From JAFDWI01 sp964449375 (GTDB lineage Bacteria > Actinomycetota > Acidimicrobiia > Acidimicrobiales > Iamiaceae), in assembly GCA_964449375.1 (NCBI GenBank), contig CAYVAS010000002.1, positions 38,488 to 102,487 on the forward strand: a stretch of 64,000 nucleotides of DNA, read 5' to 3'. The translations under genes and the position numbers were made by a program. The notes beneath the pieces were generated by a model, which was not told where the DNA came from, searched no databases, and was given only the letters and a program-made list of their open reading frames with translations. Shown here piece after piece: positions 58,387-64,000 of this stretch; within the stretch, counting starts at the first letter, position 1, and each line of letters starts with the position of its first letter.

Positions 58387-59538
58387 GTGCGCCACCTCCT
58401 GGTCACCAACGACTTTCCCCCCAAGGTCGGCGGCATCCAGTCCTACCTCCACGAACTGTGGCGGCGTCTGGATCCCGACGACGTGGCGGTGCTGGCCACT
58501 CCCTACCGGGGAGCCGCCGCCTTCGATGCCTCCCAGCCGTTCCGGATCGAACGGGACCGCGACCCGGTGCTGCTTCCCCACCCGGGACTCGGCCGACGCA
58601 TCGACCGTCTGGCCGACGATCACGGAGCCGAGCTGGTGCTTCTGGATCCGCTGTTGCCGCTGGGGGCCATCGGTCCCCGCCTGGCCCACCCCTATGGGGT
58701 GGTCGTCCACGGCGCGGAGGTCACCGTGCCCGCCAAGTTCCCCGTCGTGCGCGACGTCATGTCCCGGGTCCTGCGCGGAGCACGACTGGTCGTCGCGGCC
58801 GGACCGTTTCCCGCCGCGGAGGCCGAACGGGTGGCCGGAGGGCCGCTTCCCGATGTGGTGATCCCGCCGGGCGTGGACACCGAACGCTTCACGGTCCCCT
58901 CGCCCACGCAGCGGGCCTCGGCCCGGGCACGCCACGGGATCGATCCCGGCGCCCCGGTCGTGGTGAGCCTGTCCCGCCTGGTACCCCGCAAGGGCATGGA
59001 CGTGCTGATCAGGTCCGCCGCCCGCCTCGCGGGGGAGTTCCCGGACCTGAGGGTGCTGATCGCCGGAACGGGACGGGACCGGGTCCGCCTCCAACGCCTG
59101 ATCGACCGGTACCGGGCGCCGGTCCGGCTCGTCGGCCGGGTCGACGACGCCGACCTGGCCGATTTTCTGGGGATGGGCGACGTGTTCGCCATGTGCTGTC
59201 GCAACCGGTGGTTCGGCCTGGAGCAGGAGGGCTTCGGGATCGTGTTTCTCGAGGCCGCCGCGGTCGGGGTTCCCCAGGTGGCCGGCTCCTCGGGGGGATC
59301 GGCCGACGCGGTCGCCCACGGCAGCACCGGGCTGGTCGTGGACGATCCGACGTCGGTGGGCGAGGTGACCGGGGCGTTGCGTCGCCTCCTCGTCGACGAC
59401 GCGCTGCGTCACCGGTTCGGTGTGGTGGGGCGCGCTCGGGCGGTGGCCGAGTTCTCCTACGACGACCTGGCGCGTCGCCTCGGCGACGCGCTCACCGAGT
59501 TCGGCGCGGATCCCGCGTCACCGACGGGTCGGCGGTGA
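58387..59538 (+). CDS. pimB: GT4 glycosyltransferase, PimB'-like phosphatidylinositol mannosyltransferase
   Basis: A 383-aa GT-B enzyme. TNDFPPKVGGIQSYLHEL at the N-terminus, VIPPGVDTERFTVP, SLSRLVPRKGMDVLI, LIAGTGRDRVRL and the EX7E-type motif EQEGFGIVFLEAAAVGVPQVAG are typical of PimB' (GDP-mannose:PIM1 alpha-mannosyltransferase). It would add mannose to phosphatidylinositol mannoside on the cytoplasmic face of the membrane. The start is GTG 58387. The stop overlaps the downstream membrane protein. Exact acceptor specificity cannot be proven from sequence. Confidence 0.85.
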   Translation: MRHLLVTNDFPPKVGGIQSYLHELWRRLDPDDVAVLATPYRGAAAFDASQPFRIERDRDPVLLPHPGLGRRIDRLADDHGAELVLLDPLLPLGAIGPRLAHPYGVVVHGAEVTVPAKFPVVRDVMSRVLRGARLVVAAGPFPAAEAERVAGGPLPDVVIPPGVDTERFTVPSPTQRASARARHGIDPGAPVVVSLSRLVPRKGMDVLIRSAARLAGEFPDLRVLIAGTGRDRVRLQRLIDRYRAPVRLVGRVDDADLADFLGMGDVFAMCCRNRWFGLEQEGFGIVFLEAAAVGVPQVAGSSGGSADAVAHGSTGLVVDDPTSVGEVTGALRRLLVDDALRHRFGVVGRARAVAEFSYDDLARRLGDALTEFGADPASPTGRR

Positions 59539-60131
59539 GCGTGGACGGCCGGGCACGGCCCACGGTGCGGGTGGCGCTGGGCGGCACGGCGATCTTCACC
59601 CTCATCCAGACGCTCGCCACGATCTGGCCCGATGGTCCAGCCGCCTCGGTGGCCGTCGTCTGGTCCGGAGTCCTCTTCGCCGTCGGTTCGATCGGCTTCG
59701 TGGCGGCGTTCGTCGTGGCTGCGGGCCGCAGCCGCGACGAGTCGGTGACCATGGCCGGCGTGGTGTGGTTGACCAACTCCGTGCCTGCCGAGGTGGCCCG
59801 GGTGCTGCGGGGCGCGTTCGTCCTCCAGTGTGTGGTCGCCCTGGTGACCGCTGGAATCCGACCGTTCACCGCGGTGGCCTTTGGCGCGCTGGCCCCCATG
59901 TTCGGGCTGGGCTGCATCGCCTGGTTCGGGGCGCGCTATGGAAGCTTCGCCCCGATCCTGACGACCCCCGACGCGGGCCCGACCCGGGGGACGGCGGCTC
60001 CTCGGGCTCCGGAGCCCAGCTCCGGGCAGCCAACGCCGGAGCGGTCCGGGACCGCCGAGCCCGCGCCCCGGGAGGATCCCGACGACTTCGACCAGCTCTT
60101 CGGCAAGCGGCGCCGTTCCCGCCGACGCTGA
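59535..60131 (+). CDS. Hypothetical membrane protein after pimB
   Basis: A 198-aa protein with about four hydrophobic segments (VALGGTAIFTLIQTLAT, VAVVWSGVLFAVGSIGFVAAFVVAAG, VLQCVVALVTAG, FGALAPMFGLGCIAWFG) and a Pro/Arg-rich cytoplasmic tail ending DDFDQLFGKRRRSRRR. GTG 59535 overlaps the pimB stop by 4 nt (GTGA). Position after pimB parallels a membrane gene in mycobacteria, but no family is assigned. Confidence 0.65.
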   Translation: MSVDGRARPTVRVALGGTAIFTLIQTLATIWPDGPAASVAVVWSGVLFAVGSIGFVAAFVVAAGRSRDESVTMAGVVWLTNSVPAEVARVLRGAFVLQCVVALVTAGIRPFTAVAFGALAPMFGLGCIAWFGARYGSFAPILTTPDAGPTRGTAAPRAPEPSSGQPTPERSGTAEPAPREDPDDFDQLFGKRRRSRRR

Positions 60132-60170
60132 AGGGCCCGAGTCGCCTGTCCGTGCAGGCGACGACGCGAC

Positions 60171-60176
60171 TAGCGT
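60171..60176 (+). promoter_or_regulatory. -10 box of the SRPBCC-ArsA-ROK operon
   Basis: TAGCGT, about 60 nt before the ATG at 60236, which has its own GAGGAG ribosome-binding site. Confidence 0.4.
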
Positions 60177-60235
60177 GAACGCTCCGGCCGTGCGCTGGTC
60201 GTCGGCCGGAGTGAGAGGTGCGAGGAGTCCCGTCG

Positions 60236-60706
60236 ATGGCAGATCATTCGGTTCAACGCGAAACCCTGGTGATCGACGCGCCGCCCGCCGCGTGTGTGGC
60301 GGTGGCCACCGATGTCGAGCGGTACCCCGAGTGGGCGCACGACCTGAAGGAGGCGACCGTGGTCGAACGCGACGGCCAGGGCCTGCCCCTGCGGGTCGCC
60401 TTCCGGGCCGCGGCCTTCGGTCGCAGTACCGACTACCGGCTGCGCTACAACTTCTCGGAGCTGCCCGAGCGCATCTCCTGGGTGCTCGACGAAGGTGACT
60501 TCACCCGGAAACTGGACGGTTCCTACACGTTCCTGCCCGTCGAGGGCGACTCGGAGCGCACCGAGGTCGAGTACGTGCTCGAGGTCGAGTTGGTGATGCC
60601 GCTTCCCAACATCGTCAAGACCCGGACCGAGCGCAAGATCATCCACACCGCGCTGCGTGACCTGAAGGCCCGCGTCGAAGAGATCCACGCGGCGGCCGAC
60701 ACGTGA
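60236..60706 (+). CDS. SRPBCC/cyclase-like lipid-binding protein (Rv2185c-like)
   Basis: A 156-aa START-like protein: ADHSVQRETLVIDAPPAAC, DVERYPEWAHDLKEATV, ERISWVLDEGDFTRKLDGSY and the C-terminal helix IIHTALRDLKARVEEI. It matches the mycobacterial Rv2185c type, conserved beside an ArsA-like ATPase. Likely binds a lipid or isoprenoid. GAGGAG (60222-60227) precedes ATG 60236 by 8 nt, better than GTG 60218. The stop overlaps the ArsA gene by 4 nt. Confidence 0.82.
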   Translation: MADHSVQRETLVIDAPPAACVAVATDVERYPEWAHDLKEATVVERDGQGLPLRVAFRAAAFGRSTDYRLRYNFSELPERISWVLDEGDFTRKLDGSYTFLPVEGDSERTEVEYVLEVELVMPLPNIVKTRTERKIIHTALRDLKARVEEIHAAADT

Positions 60707-61926
60707 GCGGGCCCGCCACGCGGGTGCTGCTGTTCACCGGCAAAGGCGGTGTCGGCAAGACCAGCATCGCCGCGGCGACCGCGCTGGGCTGCGCAGATGC
60801 CGGGCTGCGGACCCTGGTGATCTCCACCGACCCCGCGCATTCGCTGGCCGACGCCTTCGACGCCGAGTTGGGTCCCCTGGTCGCCAGGGTGGGCGACGCC
60901 GAGCTGCTCTGGGGCCAACAGCTCGACGCCCAGGACCGCATGGAGGACTCCTGGGCCGAGATCCAGGCCTACCTGTTGGAGGTGTTCGACTGGGCGGGAC
61001 TGGAGACCATCCGGGCCGAGGAACTCGCGCTGCTTCCCGGCCTGGAGGAGGTCTTCGCGCTCGGTGACATCAAGGAGCACGTGGCTTCGGGCGACTACGA
61101 CGTGGTCGTGGTGGACTGCGCACCCACGGCCGAGACGATCCGGCTGCTGTCGCTGCCCGAGATCCTCTCGTGGTACATGGACCGGATCTTTCCCTCGGCC
61201 CGTCGGGTCAACAAGCTCGTCGCGCCCGTGCTGTCGCGGGTGTCGAACCTGCCCGTGGCCGACGATGCCGTGTTCGGCGCCGGTCGGCGCTTCTACGACC
61301 GCCTCGACGGGGTCCGCGAGATCCTCGCCGATCCGGAGACCACCAGCATCCGACTGGTGGTCAACCCCGAACGCATGGTGATCGCCGAGGCCCGGCGGAC
61401 CTACACCTACCTGTCGCTGTTCGGCTACCGGGTCGACGCGGTGATCGCCAACCGGCTCATCCCCGACGCGGTGGTCGACCCGTGGTTCGCCCGGTGGAAG
61501 GAGGCCCAGGCCCGGCATCTGGCCGACATCGAGGAGGGGTTTGCGCCGCTGCCGGTCCTGCGGGCCGAACTCGCCGATCAGGAGATGGTGGGTCTCGAAC
61601 GTCTGCGGGGTCTGGCCCGTGAGGTCTACGGCGACCTCGACCCCCACGACCGACTCCATCAGGGAGCACCCATGGGGGCCCGGGTCGACGACGACGGCTC
61701 CGCGGAGCTGACCCTGCCGTTGCCCTTCACCTCCGGTGAGGATCTGGACCTGTCCCGTTCCGGTGACGAGTTGCTGATCCGGGTGGACGCCTACCGCCGC
61801 GTGGTGACCCTGCCCGACGCGCTCCGGCGGCGCCAGGTGGCCTCGGCCACATTGCGCGACGGGGTCCTGCGGGTGGGATTCGCGCCCCGGGACCGGGAGC
61901 CGGCGACCAACGGGAAGGTGTCCTAG
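60703..61926 (+). CDS. ArsA/GET3-family ATPase with C-terminal HSP20-like domain
   Basis: A 407-aa SIMIBI-class ATPase with the deviant P-loop FTGKGGVGKTSIAAATAL (Lys14 and Lys19), STDPAHSLADAFD (switch I), VVVDCAPTAETIRLLSLPE (switch II) and VVNPERMVIAEA. From about residue 320, LTLPLPFTSGEDLDLSRSGDELLIRV is an alpha-crystallin-like extension (ArsA_HSP20). Actinobacterial members are not arsenite pumps; the cargo or client is unknown. GTG 60703 overlaps the SRPBCC stop. The adjacency equals Rv2184c-Rv2185c. Confidence 0.88.
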   Translation: MSGPATRVLLFTGKGGVGKTSIAAATALGCADAGLRTLVISTDPAHSLADAFDAELGPLVARVGDAELLWGQQLDAQDRMEDSWAEIQAYLLEVFDWAGLETIRAEELALLPGLEEVFALGDIKEHVASGDYDVVVVDCAPTAETIRLLSLPEILSWYMDRIFPSARRVNKLVAPVLSRVSNLPVADDAVFGAGRRFYDRLDGVREILADPETTSIRLVVNPERMVIAEARRTYTYLSLFGYRVDAVIANRLIPDAVVDPWFARWKEAQARHLADIEEGFAPLPVLRAELADQEMVGLERLRGLAREVYGDLDPHDRLHQGAPMGARVDDDGSAELTLPLPFTSGEDLDLSRSGDELLIRVDAYRRVVTLPDALRRRQVASATLRDGVLRVGFAPRDREPATNGKVS

Positions 61927-62322
61927 ATGGCCGCGTCCGCTTCCGCAGCAGACGACCCCGAGTCGGTGGTCGACGACGCCGTCGACGACGAGGATCTGTG
62001 GGGCGTCGACTTCGCGGAGGACTGGGACGACGACGGCTGGGACGAGGACCCCCCGGCGCCCGGCGGGACCTCGCGTGCCGGCGATGGCGCCGAGATCTTC
62101 CAACGCGCGGCCCTGGAACTGATCGGCGCGGCGCGCACGGCCCTGGACGCTGCCGAAGAACTCGTCCAGGACCCTGCGGTGCTTGCCGCGTCGTTGGAGT
62201 CGCTGCGGGAACTGGCCGTCGAGGCGCTGCGGATCGCCCGTCCCGGGCCCCCAAGACCCAGCCACCACCACGACGACGGCGACGACGAGGACTTCCAGTC
62301 GATTCCGGTGGACGATGCCTGA
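61927..62322 (+). CDS. Acidic hypothetical protein between ArsA and ROK kinase
   Basis: A 131-aa protein. The N-terminal ~50 residues are highly acidic (DDEDLWGVDFAEDWDDDGWDED). A helical middle (EIFQRAALELIGAARTALDAAEEL) and a His/Asp-rich tail (SHHHDDGDDED) follow. It starts at the ATG immediately after the ArsA stop (no gap). It occupies the place of DUF5304-type proteins in streptomycetes, but I cannot confirm homology. Function unknown. Confidence 0.65.
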   Translation: MAASASAADDPESVVDDAVDDEDLWGVDFAEDWDDDGWDEDPPAPGGTSRAGDGAEIFQRAALELIGAARTALDAAEELVQDPAVLAASLESLRELAVEALRIARPGPPRPSHHHDDGDDEDFQSIPVDDA

Positions 62323-63319
62323 GGCGCCACGTCGGTTGGTGTGCGGTTTGGACCTGGGCGGAACCAAGCTGCTGGGGGTGGTGCTGGATCCGGACGTCGC
62401 GTCCGCCGCCGACGACCCACGCTTCGGGATCCTGGTCTCCGAACGGGTGCCGACCCCGCACACCGGCGCCGACGGTCTGGTCGAGGCGATGGCCGGACTC
62501 GTGGAGACGCTGCGGGCACGGACCCGTGGGGAACTCGGCGCCGACCTGGCGGCCCTGGGCATCGGCGCGCCGGGGCTGGTCGACCGTGACGGAGTCATGC
62601 ACACCGGGCCCAACCTGCCCGGGATCGGCCGGATCGCCTTCGCCGAGCGTCTCGGGGCGGCGACCGGTCTGGACACGGTGGTCGACAACGACGCCACCTG
62701 CGCGGCGTGGGCGGAACACGAACGCGGTGCCTGGGGCGGCTACAACCACACGTTGTTCCTCACGTTGGGCACCGGCATCGGCGGCGGGGTGACGGTGAAG
62801 GGCGAGCTGTTGCGGGGTGCGCACGGGTTCGGCGGCGAGGCCGGGCACATGGTGATCGACCCGAGCGGCCCGCCCTGTCCCTGTGGACGGCGGGGTTGCT
62901 GGGAACGCTACGCCTCGGGCAGCGGCCTGGGCCGGTTGGCACGCGACGCGGCCATGGCCGGGCAGGCGCCCCGGGTGCTGGAGTTGGCCGGAGGTGATCC
63001 CGAGGCGGTGCGGGGCGAACACGTCACCCGCGCGGCGACCGAGGGCGACCAGGGCGCGGTGGCGGTCATGGCCACGTTCGGATCCTGGGTGGCCCTGGGC
63101 ATCGCCAACCTGGTCGCGGTGCTGGACTCGGAGATGGTGATCATCGGCGGGGGACTGATCGAGGCCGGCGCGGTCGTGATGGACCCGATCCGCGCCGCGT
63201 TCGACGCCCATCTGATGGGCGCGGACGTGCGCCCGGCGGTGCCGATCGAACAGGCGACCATGGGCGGGTGGGCCGGCGGCATCGGCGCCGCGCTGCTCGC
63301 GGCGCAACGAACGGGCTGA
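62315..63319 (+). CDS. ROK-family glucokinase
   Basis: A 334-aa sugar kinase. CGLDLGGTKLLGVV (phosphate loop), GIGAPGLVDRDGVM, VVDNDATCAAWAEHERGAW (catalytic Asp), TLGTGIGGGVTVKGELLRGAHG and the zinc-binding CPCGRRGCWERYASG of ROK glucokinases are present. It resembles streptomycete GlkA in order and length and lies downstream of ArsA as there. It phosphorylates glucose with ATP (or polyphosphate; not distinguishable here). ATG 62315 overlaps the preceding gene by 8 nt. Confidence 0.88.
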   Translation: MPEAPRRLVCGLDLGGTKLLGVVLDPDVASAADDPRFGILVSERVPTPHTGADGLVEAMAGLVETLRARTRGELGADLAALGIGAPGLVDRDGVMHTGPNLPGIGRIAFAERLGAATGLDTVVDNDATCAAWAEHERGAWGGYNHTLFLTLGTGIGGGVTVKGELLRGAHGFGGEAGHMVIDPSGPPCPCGRRGCWERYASGSGLGRLARDAAMAGQAPRVLELAGGDPEAVRGEHVTRAATEGDQGAVAVMATFGSWVALGIANLVAVLDSEMVIIGGGLIEAGAVVMDPIRAAFDAHLMGADVRPAVPIEQATMGGWAGGIGAALLAAQRTG

Positions 63320-63340
63320 GGGCCACCCGAGGCCCACCGT

Positions 63341-63346
63341 TATCGT
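63341..63346 (+). promoter_or_regulatory. -10 box of the aminotransferase gene (leaderless)
   Basis: TATCGT ends 7 nt before ATG 63354. Confidence 0.5.
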
Positions 63347-63353
63347 GGGTGGA

Positions 63354-64000
63354 ATGGAGTTCCGTCGCATCACCAACCTGCCCCCGTACGTGTTCACGAT
63401 CATCGACTCGTTGAAGGTCGCGGCACGCCAGGCCGGCGAGGACGTGGTCGACCTGGGCTTCGGCAATCCGGATCTGCCCTCGCCCCAGGTGGCGGTCGAC
63501 AAGCTGTGCGAGGCCGCCCACAACTCCCGGAACCACCGCTACTCGTCGTCGCGGGGCATTCCCAAGCTGCGCGAGGCGGTGTCGGACCTGTACCGGCGCC
63601 GCTTCGACGTGACCCTCGACCCCGACACCGAGGTGATGGCCACGATCGGCGCCAAGGAGGGATTCTCGCACCTGATGTGGGTGCTGTTGGCGCAAGGCGA
63701 CGCGGCGCTGGTGCCCTCACCGTCGTACCCGATCCACATCTGGGGTCCGCTGTTCGCCGGTGCGGACGTGCGCGAGATCCCGATGGGCGACGAGGAGGAC
63801 TTCTTCGACAACGTCACCGAGGCCTACCGCTACTCCTGGCCCAAGCCCCGGGTGATCGTGCTGTCGTTCCCGCACAACCCGACCACCACCTGTGTGGATC
63901 TGGAGTTCATGCAGCGGATCGTGGACTTCGCCCTGGAGAACGACGTGGTGCTGGTCCATGACAACGCGTACGCCGAGCTGGGTTTCGACGGGTACGAACC
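63354..64000 (+). CDS. Alanine-type aminotransferase, class I (AlaC/AlaT-like), 3' end cut
   Basis: The first 215 codons are present. MEFRRITNLPPYVFTIIDSL, VDLGFGNPDLPSP, HRYSSSRGIPKLREAVSDLY, IGAKEGFSHLMWVLL, PSPSYPIHIWGPLFAGADV and SFPHNPTTTCVDLEFM follow fold-type I aminotransferases of the AlaC group (glutamate-pyruvate transamination). The PLP-binding Lys lies beyond the window. ATG 63354 is set by the -10 box. It begins 34 nt after the glucokinase stop with its own promoter. Confidence 0.88.
   Translation, partial: MEFRRITNLPPYVFTIIDSLKVAARQAGEDVVDLGFGNPDLPSPQVAVDKLCEAAHNSRNHRYSSSRGIPKLREAVSDLYRRRFDVTLDPDTEVMATIGAKEGFSHLMWVLLAQGDAALVPSPSYPIHIWGPLFAGADVREIPMGDEEDFFDNVTEAYRYSWPKPRVIVLSFPHNPTTTCVDLEFMQRIVDFALENDVVLVHDNAYAELGFDGYE

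Noticed and set aside
60703..61926. ArsA-like ATPase as part of an arsenic resistance operon
   Set aside because: No arsB, arsC, arsR or arsD nearby; the SRPBCC-ArsA pairing matches the conserved actinobacterial locus instead.
60523..62697. Long minus-strand frame opposite the SRPBCC-ArsA-ROK genes
   Set aside because: No recognisable protein; the plus-strand genes carry complete, conserved motifs.

Overview
The window reads as a chromosomal segment of a high-GC (about 70% by eye) Gram-positive actinobacterium. Lineage markers are a mycothiol-conjugate amidase (Mca), a WhiB regulator, a PimB'-type phosphatidylinositol mannosyltransferase, DUF3039, two F420-type LLM oxidoreductases and a WS/DGAT wax-ester synthase. 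Gene content and the many leaderless promoters suggest Acidimicrobiia, but that class assignment is an inference. I see no insertion sequences, prophage, CRISPR array or tRNA. It looks like core chromosome with dense, often 4-nt-overlapping gene pairs.

Layout. 1-3215 (minus): a GH38 alpha-mannosidase followed by a truncated P-loop protein of the cyclic-2,3-diphosphoglycerate-synthetase-like family. 3274-6429: GYD protein, small SH3-like protein, RNase HII, MsrA and a membrane protein. 6464-10062 (minus): a large PAS-GAF-GGDEF-EAL membrane protein coupled to a small lipoprotein. 10063-10833 has no recognised gene but holds a candidate small-ORF expression unit and a long inverted repeat. 10834-17761: Mca, an SCP2-like protein, a YdjC/ChbG deacetylase, thiolase, a PF10118 hydrolase, an SDR and an FAD disulfide reductase. 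17908-21742: ECF sigma factor, membrane-anchored beta-propeller protein and exported protein in one overlapping operon. 21795-30778: YVTN lipoprotein, second PF10118 hydrolase behind a perfect palindrome, amidase, thioesterase, two LLM enzymes and a methyltransferase fused to a Mug-type uracil-DNA glycosylase. 30846-38693: lipid and detoxification enzymes, a RecB-like nuclease, a DUF222-HNH protein and an SDR/alkylsulfatase-like/hydrolase operon. 38840-48668: PBP1A, zinc-ribbon protein, histidine phosphatase, SNF2 helicase, rnpB (RNase P RNA) and two Tat-exported ferritin-like proteins. 48837-53634: glpD, an alkyl-DHAP-synthase-like flavoenzyme and a glycerol kinase, with a leader ORF before glpD. 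53758-64000: WhiB, trpD, AsnC-domain protein, DEDD/GIY-YIG nuclease, DUF3039, PimB', SRPBCC, ArsA-like ATPase, ROK glucokinase and an alanine-type aminotransferase. This last block resembles, from memory, the Rv2184c-Rv2192c neighbourhood of Mycobacterium tuberculosis.

A recurrent regulatory theme is a TANNNT -10 box ending 6-10 nt (usually 7) before the start codon, which implies leaderless mRNAs. It was used to choose several starts. In a few places the same spacing points to an unannotated short ORF whose stop overlaps the start of the real gene by 4 nt (before glpD, before the first ferritin-like gene and before the 67-aa gene at 30575). No single complete novel system is proven by reading. 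The most unusual items are the methyltransferase-UDG fusion, the sigma/beta-propeller triad, the candidate small-ORF unit at 10254-10654 and the leaderless leader ORFs.
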